Origin: Chryseobacterium salivictor | Lineage (GTDB): Bacteria; Bacteroidota; Bacteroidia; Flavobacteriales; Weeksellaceae | Direction: 5' to 3' | Length of the DNA: 64,000 nucleotides | NCBI RefSeq assembly: GCF_004359195.1 | Contig: NZ_CP037954.1 | Location: forward strand, 1,488,001-1,552,000 | In this document: positions 58,819 through 64,000 of the stretch, in pieces | Position numbering within the stretch: the first letter of the stretch is position 1 | Layout of the letters: each line of letters opens with the position of its first letter | Position numbers and translations under genes: made by a program | Notes under the pieces: model-generated | Told to the model about the DNA's origin: nothing | What the model saw: only the letters and a program-made list of their open reading frames with translations | The model's database searches: none

Positions 58819-60185
58819 TGAGGTCTCTTAAACGTAAAATTGCTTTAAATCTGAGCATTGCGTTTTCATTACTTTTTGGTATCGTAATGACTATTATTTA
58901 TGTCTCTTTTAATTCTTTTAGAAGAGAAGAATTTAAAGACCGCTTTGTGCAAAGACTTGATTTTACAACGAATTTCATTTCACAATCTGAAGGATTTAAT
59001 GAGAAAGGGCCAATCGTTTTCAGTGAAAATGCAGATAATATCCTGTTCAATGAAAATATCATTATTTTTGATGCGCGCAAAAAGTTGCTTTACAGCACGG
59101 TTAAAGATCAAAATATAACCTGGGAAAATGAGTTGCTCGACCGGCTCGACCGGGAAAAGACCATTTATACTGAAAATACAAAGCCTGAGACATACGCTGC
59201 TTTACGAAGTATCCATGGCAAAAATTATTATATCATAACCAGCGCAATCGATAGCTCTGGTCAGTCGAAACTGGCTTATCTTAAATACCTGTTGATTTTT
59301 TCTTATTTGCTGAGTATTGCGCTTATTTGGTTTTTCTGTTATTATATTATAGGTAAATTTTTGCAGCCTTTAGAAAAACTGAAGAAAGAAATTTCAGAAG
59401 TTACGGCACATAAACTTACTACTCAGATTCCGGTGAAAGCTTCCAATGACGAAATCGGTGTTTTAGCGCAGTCTTTTAATACAATGATTGTCCGGTTAAA
59501 TGATGTTTTTCAGTCTCAGAAAGATTTTACAGCCAGTGCTTCTCACGAGATCCGAACTCCTTTAACGAGAATGGCTTTTCAGCTGGAGAATTTAAAAAAA
59601 TCAGACCAACATTCCCCAAAAACATTAGCAGTATTGTCGCAGATTTCAAAAGAGATTTTCCAGCTGTCGGATCTTACGAATTCGCTTTTGGTGCTTACCA
59701 AATTTGATAAAGAAAATATAAAGACTATTTATGAAGAGGTAAGAATTGATGAAGTTATTTTTGATGCCTACCAAAAAGTGGAAAAAAACTTCCCGAAATT
59801 GAAAATGGATTTTCAAATTTCTGAACAGAGCGTAGAAAGTTCTCAACTGTCGGTTCTCGGAGTGAAGTCTTTATTGGAGATTGTATTTATCAATCTGTTC
59901 AAAAATGCCGCGATTTATACTGATAACGATTTCGTCAATGTAACTATTGAAGAGTCTTCACATACTTTAGTGGTAAATGTTCTTAGTTTTGGAAGCACTA
60001 TTTCTGCGGAAGAACAAAAGCGTTTATTCGATCCGTTTATGAGAGGAAGTAATTCTCAAAAAACTTCCGGTTCTGGTCTGGGACTGAAAATTGTAAAACG
60101 GATTCTGGAATATCACAAAGCAACAATTTCTTATCACAGTGCGTCAGCCAACCAAAATATCTTTACGATTAACTTTCCTTTGTAG
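58818..60185 (+). CDS. Sensor histidine kinase
   Basis: 455 residues in the inner membrane: TM1 about 8-30, a periplasmic sensor loop about 31-154, TM2 about 155-177, HAMP linker about 178-230, H-box SASHEIRTPLTRM with phosphorylated H243, N-box NLFKNAAIY and G-box SGSGLGLKIVKRILE. It is translationally coupled to the regulator gene. The sensor loop is about 125 residues and lacks an obvious His/Met metal cluster, so what it senses is open; the efflux operon suggests a metal cation. Confidence 0.92.
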   Translation: MRSLKRKIALNLSIAFSLLFGIVMTIIYVSFNSFRREEFKDRFVQRLDFTTNFISQSEGFNEKGPIVFSENADNILFNENIIIFDARKKLLYSTVKDQNITWENELLDRLDREKTIYTENTKPETYAALRSIHGKNYYIITSAIDSSGQSKLAYLKYLLIFSYLLSIALIWFFCYYIIGKFLQPLEKLKKEISEVTAHKLTTQIPVKASNDEIGVLAQSFNTMIVRLNDVFQSQKDFTASASHEIRTPLTRMAFQLENLKKSDQHSPKTLAVLSQISKEIFQLSDLTNSLLVLTKFDKENIKTIYEEVRIDEVIFDAYQKVEKNFPKLKMDFQISEQSVESSQLSVLGVKSLLEIVFINLFKNAAIYTDNDFVNVTIEESSHTLVVNVLSFGSTISAEEQKRLFDPFMRGSNSQKTSGSGLGLKIVKRILEYHKATISYHSASANQNIFTINFPL

Positions 60186-60189
60186 CTTT

Positions 60190-60227
60190 TTAAGTTTTTT
60201 TTAAGCTAAACTTAAGTTCCTTTTAAG
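60190..60227 (+). promoter_or_regulatory. Four TTAAG half-sites, putative response-regulator operator
   Basis: TTAAG at 60190, 60201, 60212 and 60223: exactly 11 bp apart, one helical turn, the spacing used by OmpR/PhoB-type dimers bound head to tail. The array ends about 8 bp before a CATTTTTG sequence (60238 area) that may be the -7 box of the efflux operon. Confidence 0.78.
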
Positions 60228-60266
60228 GTTATCTCTTCATTTTTGCCCTTCTTAAAAAGGACTGAT

Positions 60267-61508
60267 ATGAATAGAATACTCGTGATCGCTCTGCTGATTT
60301 CTTCCTGCGCTTTTTCACAGAAAAAAATCACCCTTCAACAGGCAGAGCAATCTTTTGTTAAAAACAATTTGCAGCTTATCGCGCAACAGTACAATATTTC
60401 TGCTGCGGACGCAGATATTGTACAGGCAAAAATTTGGGAACTTCCGCAGGCATCTTTTGAAGCCAACGTTTTCAGCCCGGAGAATAACACCTTTTTTAAT
60501 CTTGGACCCAGCAAAAGTCTGGCATTGCAGCAGCTTTTTCTGTTGGGCGGAAAAAGAAAAAATGAGATAGAATTTGCAAGATCTAATAAAGAGCTGAGCC
60601 AGCTTCAGTTTAATCAATTATTATTTGAACTTAAGTCCCAGCTGCGGGAAACTTTTTATTCCATTTATTTCGATCAGAGAAAATTAGAGAATCTCGATGG
60701 TCAGTTGGCTTTTTTAACTGATTTGGTCAAAGCATACAAAGTACAAACAGCGAAAGGAAACATCGCGCTTAAAGATGAAGTGAGGTTGCAGACAATGGTT
60801 TTGGCCCTTAATAACGAGAAATTTCAAATAAGAAATGCTGTTTTTTCTCAACTTCAGAATCTTCATACTTTGACAGGAATCAGCGACGATATTATTCCTG
60901 AAATGTCGGAAGACGAAGTTCAAATATTGATTAAAAATCAACCACTCATTTCTTTAAATGAATTAAAAAAGATCGCATTAGAACACAATGCTGATTATTT
61001 ATACGGTTTAAAATCCATTGAAAACAGCAAGTCGTATTACAAATGGCAAAAATCCCTGAACATTCCCGATGTGACCGGTGGATTACAATGGAATCAAAAC
61101 AGCGGTATTTTCAAAAACGAAATTAATTTTACCGTTGCAATCCCAATTCCCTTGTGGAAGCAGAATCAGGGGAACGTTCAGAAAGCGCAGATCTTAGTGG
61201 AGCAAAGTCAGAAAAATACCGACTATCAAAAACAAGAACTCGAAAATAAAATAACGGCGGCTTATCAAAACTGGCAAAATAATTATACCCAATATTTTGG
61301 TATCGAGCTGGCCGACCTCAATAATTTGAATGCGGTATATAAAGGAATGCAGAACAATTTCAGAAAAGGAAATATTACTTTGATGGACTTTACTGATTTT
61401 AGCAACAGTTATAAAGAAACTGTTTTACAAATCGACGAAATAAAAAAGCAGGTCGTGATTTCGGCTGAACAATTAAATCAACTTATACAAACTCCCATTT
61501 TCAATTAA
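60267..61508 (+). CDS. TolC-family outer-membrane efflux protein (CzcC-like)
   Basis: 413 residues with the ATG at 60267, which begins a signal peptide (LLISSCAFS|Q). The repeated long helices (QLQFNQLLFELKSQLRETFYS and the IDEIKKQVVISAEQLNQL end) fit the outer-membrane tunnel of tripartite RND pumps. A Cys in the signal region (SSC) could also make it a lipoprotein. It is the first gene of the metal efflux operon, followed by the adaptor after 2 bp. A TTG-started extension to 60243 is rejected. Confidence 0.88.
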   Translation: MNRILVIALLISSCAFSQKKITLQQAEQSFVKNNLQLIAQQYNISAADADIVQAKIWELPQASFEANVFSPENNTFFNLGPSKSLALQQLFLLGGKRKNEIEFARSNKELSQLQFNQLLFELKSQLRETFYSIYFDQRKLENLDGQLAFLTDLVKAYKVQTAKGNIALKDEVRLQTMVLALNNEKFQIRNAVFSQLQNLHTLTGISDDIIPEMSEDEVQILIKNQPLISLNELKKIALEHNADYLYGLKSIENSKSYYKWQKSLNIPDVTGGLQWNQNSGIFKNEINFTVAIPIPLWKQNQGNVQKAQILVEQSQKNTDYQKQELENKITAAYQNWQNNYTQYFGIELADLNNLNAVYKGMQNNFRKGNITLMDFTDFSNSYKETVLQIDEIKKQVVISAEQLNQLIQTPIFN

Positions 61509-61510
61509 CC

Positions 61511-62596
61511 ATGAAGAAAAATTTAATCATTTTGCTCGCCCTTTTTACCTTGATAAACTGTAAAAAAGAGGACGATAAAAAAGAGGTTGAAGCTGCAAAA
61601 GGTTTTGTTATTAGTAATCTGATGATGAAATCCACCACAGTTGTGGAAGTTAAGAACGATTACATTAAAGATGAAATAAGCTTTTTCGGAAAAATCGCAG
61701 CCGATAAAAATCAATACATCGATGTTTTTCCTCTGGTCGGCGGGAATGTAATTTCCATCAATGCGGAGCTGGGCGATTACGTGAAAAAAGGGCAGGTGCT
61801 GGCGACGATCCGGAGTACTGAAGTTGCAGGTTATCAAAAAGATTTGAGTTACGCGAAAACAGATTTAGTGGTTGCTCAGAAAAACCTTCGGGTGGCGCAG
61901 GATATGTACAACGGGAAATTGAGTACCGAAAGAGAAGTTCTGGAAGCCAAAAGCCAGGTTCAAAAAGCGGAAGATGAGCTGCGTAGATCACAATCGGTGA
62001 ATCAGGTTTACAATATCAGCAAAGGAAATGTGTATTCGGTGGTTTCGCCGATCAGCGGGTATATCGTTCAGAAAAACATTAATAAAGATATGCAGCTCAG
62101 AAGCGACCGTTCAGATAATATCTTCGATGTTGCCAATACGAAGAATGTTTGGGCGATTTTAAATATTAACCAAAGTGATATTCATAAAATTTCTTTGGGG
62201 ATGAAAGCGGAGGTTTCTACTTTGGCGGCACCTGATAAAGTTTTCTACGGGAAAATCGATAAAATCTTTAAAATTATCGATCCCGAAACCAATTCCATGC
62301 AGGCTAGAGTTGTTTTGGATAATGCAAACGGCGAGCTGATTCCTGAAAGCAAAGCTACCATCAAAGTCTTTAATACAGAAAATACAACCGCACTCTCTGT
62401 TCCTTCTAACGCATTAATTTTCGATGATAACCGATATTATGTCATTCTTTTTAAAAGCCAGAGTAATGTAAAAGTGCAGGAAGTAAAAGTAGCCAAACAA
62501 ACTGGGAATGTTTCTTATATTTCTGATGGACTTAAAGAAGGCGACAAGGTGGTTACCAATAATCAACTGTTGTTTTACAGATCGTTAAACGAATAA
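61511..62596 (+). CDS. RND efflux periplasmic adaptor (CzcB/CusB-like)
   Basis: 361-residue membrane-fusion protein. Lipobox LINC places the lipidated Cys at 17. The biotinyl-lipoyl-like half motifs (VGGNVISINAELGDYVKKGQVLATI and VVSPISGYIVQKNI) flank a short alpha-hairpin (YAKTDLVVAQKNLRVAQDMY...), followed by beta-barrel and membrane-proximal domains. No Met-rich copper site is evident. It links the outer-membrane channel to the RND pump. Confidence 0.9.
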   Translation: MKKNLIILLALFTLINCKKEDDKKEVEAAKGFVISNLMMKSTTVVEVKNDYIKDEISFFGKIAADKNQYIDVFPLVGGNVISINAELGDYVKKGQVLATIRSTEVAGYQKDLSYAKTDLVVAQKNLRVAQDMYNGKLSTEREVLEAKSQVQKAEDELRRSQSVNQVYNISKGNVYSVVSPISGYIVQKNINKDMQLRSDRSDNIFDVANTKNVWAILNINQSDIHKISLGMKAEVSTLAAPDKVFYGKIDKIFKIIDPETNSMQARVVLDNANGELIPESKATIKVFNTENTTALSVPSNALIFDDNRYYVILFKSQSNVKVQEVKVAKQTGNVSYISDGLKEGDKVVTNNQLLFYRSLNE

Positions 62597-62658
62597 TTTA
62601 AGCGCTGTTTCTATTAAATGAAATCCACAAAAATTGGTTTTTAGCAAATATAAAATTC

Positions 62659-64000
62659 ATGAATAAATTTATAAAAAATATCATTGCTTTTTCACTTAAG
62701 AATAAAGCCTTTACTTTTATTTGGGTTGCACTCCTGGCGATCTGTGGGTATATCAGTTTTAAAAATATGCCGATCGAAGCATTTCCGGATGTTACCAATA
62801 CGCAGATGGTCATCATTACCCAGTGGAACGGTAGAAGCGCCGAAGAAGTAGAACGTTTCGTGACCACTCCAGTAGAATTATCGATGAGTTCCGTTCAGAA
62901 AAAATCCAGTATCAGGAGTACGACGATGTTTGGACTTTCTATTATTAAAATTATTTTTGATGATGGAGTAGATGATGCTTTTGCCAGAATTCAGGTGAAC
63001 AACCAACTGCGGACCGTGAAGTTTCCCGAAGGTGCAGAGCCCGAAGTTCAGCCGCCGTACGGGCCAACCGGAGAAATCTACCGATATATTCTGCAAAGTC
63101 CGAAGAAAGATTCGCGTGAATTGTTGACGTTGCAAACCTGGGTCGTTGACCGTGCTTTGCGCGGGATTCCGGGTGTTGCAGATGTGAATGTTTTTGGCGG
63201 TCAGGAGAAAATATTTGAATTAAGCATCGATCCCAGAAAGTTGGAGCAATATAATCTGACGACCTCCCAGGTTTACAATGCCGTTAATCAGGGGAATTTA
63301 AATGTCGGCGGAGATGTCATCGAAAAAAACGGGCAGTCTTATGTGGTTCGGGGAATCGGTTTACTGAAATCCATTGCCGATATCGAAAATGTGACCATTC
63401 AAAATGACCATGGCAATCCTATTTTAATTAAAAGTGTCGCAACGGTTCACGAAAGTTCATTGCCAAGAGTCGGTCAGGCGGGCTTCAACAATCAGAATGA
63501 TGTGGTCGCCGGTATTATTGTCATGCGGAAAGGAGAAAATCCTGTCGAGGTTTTGAAACTGGTTAAAGATAAAATAGAAGAACTGAATACCAAGATTTTA
63601 CCTAAAGACACGAAGATAATCACCGTTTACAACCGGGAAAATTTAATGGATTTCACCACGAAAACCATTATGCATAACCTGATCGAAGGAATTATTTTCG
63701 TTACGGTAATCGTATTTCTTTTCATGGCAGATTGGCGTACGACTTTTATTGTGTCGATTATTATCCCGCTGTCGTTGCTGTTTGCTTTTCTGTGTTTAAA
63801 GATCGCGGGAATGAGTGCGAATCTGCTGTCGTTAGGCGCTGTAGATTTCGGGATCATCATTGATGGTGCCGTCGTCATGGTCGAAGGGATTTTCGTAATG
63901 CTGGATCATAAAGCCAAAAAATACGGCATGGAACGATTCAATAAACTGGCAAAGGGCGGTTGGATTAAAACCACAGGAATCGGTCTGGGGAAGGCGATTT
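62659..64000 (+). CDS. Heavy-metal RND pump, CzcA/CusA family (3' end outside window)
   Basis: The first 447 codons are visible. After TM1 (about 16-33) comes the FPDVTNTQMVIITQW signature of RND pumps, then the periplasmic porter domains and TM2-TM4. The TM4 motif reads DFGIIIDGAVVMVE, the charged form of HME-type divalent-cation pumps (Zn/Co/Cd), not the CusA (Cu/Ag) form, so divalent metal export is the better guess. The start ATG lies 62 bp behind the adaptor. Proton-driven; inner membrane. Confidence 0.92.
   Translation, partial: MNKFIKNIIAFSLKNKAFTFIWVALLAICGYISFKNMPIEAFPDVTNTQMVIITQWNGRSAEEVERFVTTPVELSMSSVQKKSSIRSTTMFGLSIIKIIFDDGVDDAFARIQVNNQLRTVKFPEGAEPEVQPPYGPTGEIYRYILQSPKKDSRELLTLQTWVVDRALRGIPGVADVNVFGGQEKIFELSIDPRKLEQYNLTTSQVYNAVNQGNLNVGGDVIEKNGQSYVVRGIGLLKSIADIENVTIQNDHGNPILIKSVATVHESSLPRVGQAGFNNQNDVVAGIIVMRKGENPVEVLKLVKDKIEELNTKILPKDTKIITVYNRENLMDFTTKTIMHNLIEGIIFVTVIVFLFMADWRTTFIVSIIIPLSLLFAFLCLKIAGMSANLLSLGAVDFGIIIDGAVVMVEGIFVMLDHKAKKYGMERFNKLAKGGWIKTTGIGLGKAI

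Overview
The window looks like chromosome from a member of the Bacteroidota, class Flavobacteriia, most likely a Chryseobacterium/Kaistella-type Weeksellaceae. Evidence: a full-length SprA (type IX secretion translocon), a PafA-type alkaline phosphatase, DUF3857 proteins, AT-rich DNA, promoters of the form TTG-N19-21-TAnnTTTG instead of -35/-10 boxes, and almost no Shine-Dalgarno sequences. Calls rest on reading the sequence; no database search was run.

Layout. 1-19.9 kb is mostly housekeeping: a cut-off serine acetyltransferase, mdh, pafA, a DUF4136 lipoprotein, a small HExxH membrane protein, a PIN toxin/antitoxin pair, a D-cysteine desulfhydrase-like enzyme, a LysM glucosaminidase, hemL, an old-yellow-enzyme oxidoreductase, a DUF892 ferritin-like protein, cdd, ppx, a YfcE-type phosphodiesterase, truA, an ABC exporter, an aldehyde dehydrogenase, gcvH and a VanZ-like protein. 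19.9-26.0 kb is an rRNA operon (16S, tRNA-Ile, tRNA-Ala, 23S, 5S) with three tandem promoters and two boxA-like repeats. An IS256-family element sits directly behind it (about 26.05-27.4 kb) and looks damaged at both ends of its transposase gene. 27.6-45.8 kb holds mrp and a NifU-domain gene (Fe-S assembly), an N-acetylglucosamine kinase, maeB, ruvA, sprA, folE, cysS and a 4-alpha-glucanotransferase. 46-52.7 kb is a block of exported proteins: three small proteins with LTXXQ-like motifs, a ferritin, and two DUF3857/transglutaminase-fold proteins. 52.7-58.1 kb holds an AddA-like helicase-nuclease, rpsU, xerC, hpf and four tRNAs (Thr, Tyr, Gly, Thr). 58.1-64 kb is a two-component system followed by a heavy-metal RND efflux operon that runs off the end.

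Main finding. The 3' tail of this 16S rRNA does not carry the canonical anti-Shine-Dalgarno core CCUCC; the aligned positions read UCUCA. The only gene seen with a matching extended Shine-Dalgarno is rpsU (ribosomal protein bS21): 12 consecutive bases upstream of its start are perfectly complementary to the altered tail. In Flavobacterium bS21 takes part in hiding the anti-SD, and rpsU is autoregulated by SD pairing on ribosomes lacking bS21. The match here, 34 kb away from the rRNA, looks like a co-evolved private initiation code used for bS21 feedback.

Second finding. The metal efflux operon is preceded by four TTAAG half-sites at exactly 11-bp spacing, the expected layout for two dimers of the OmpR-family regulator encoded just upstream. 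Other items: a 102-bp duplicated tRNA promoter, a TTTGCACTCGCAA start region shared by an rRNA promoter and a tRNA promoter, a catalytically degenerate transglutaminase-fold paralogue, and a break in the usual tRNA-tuf gene order.
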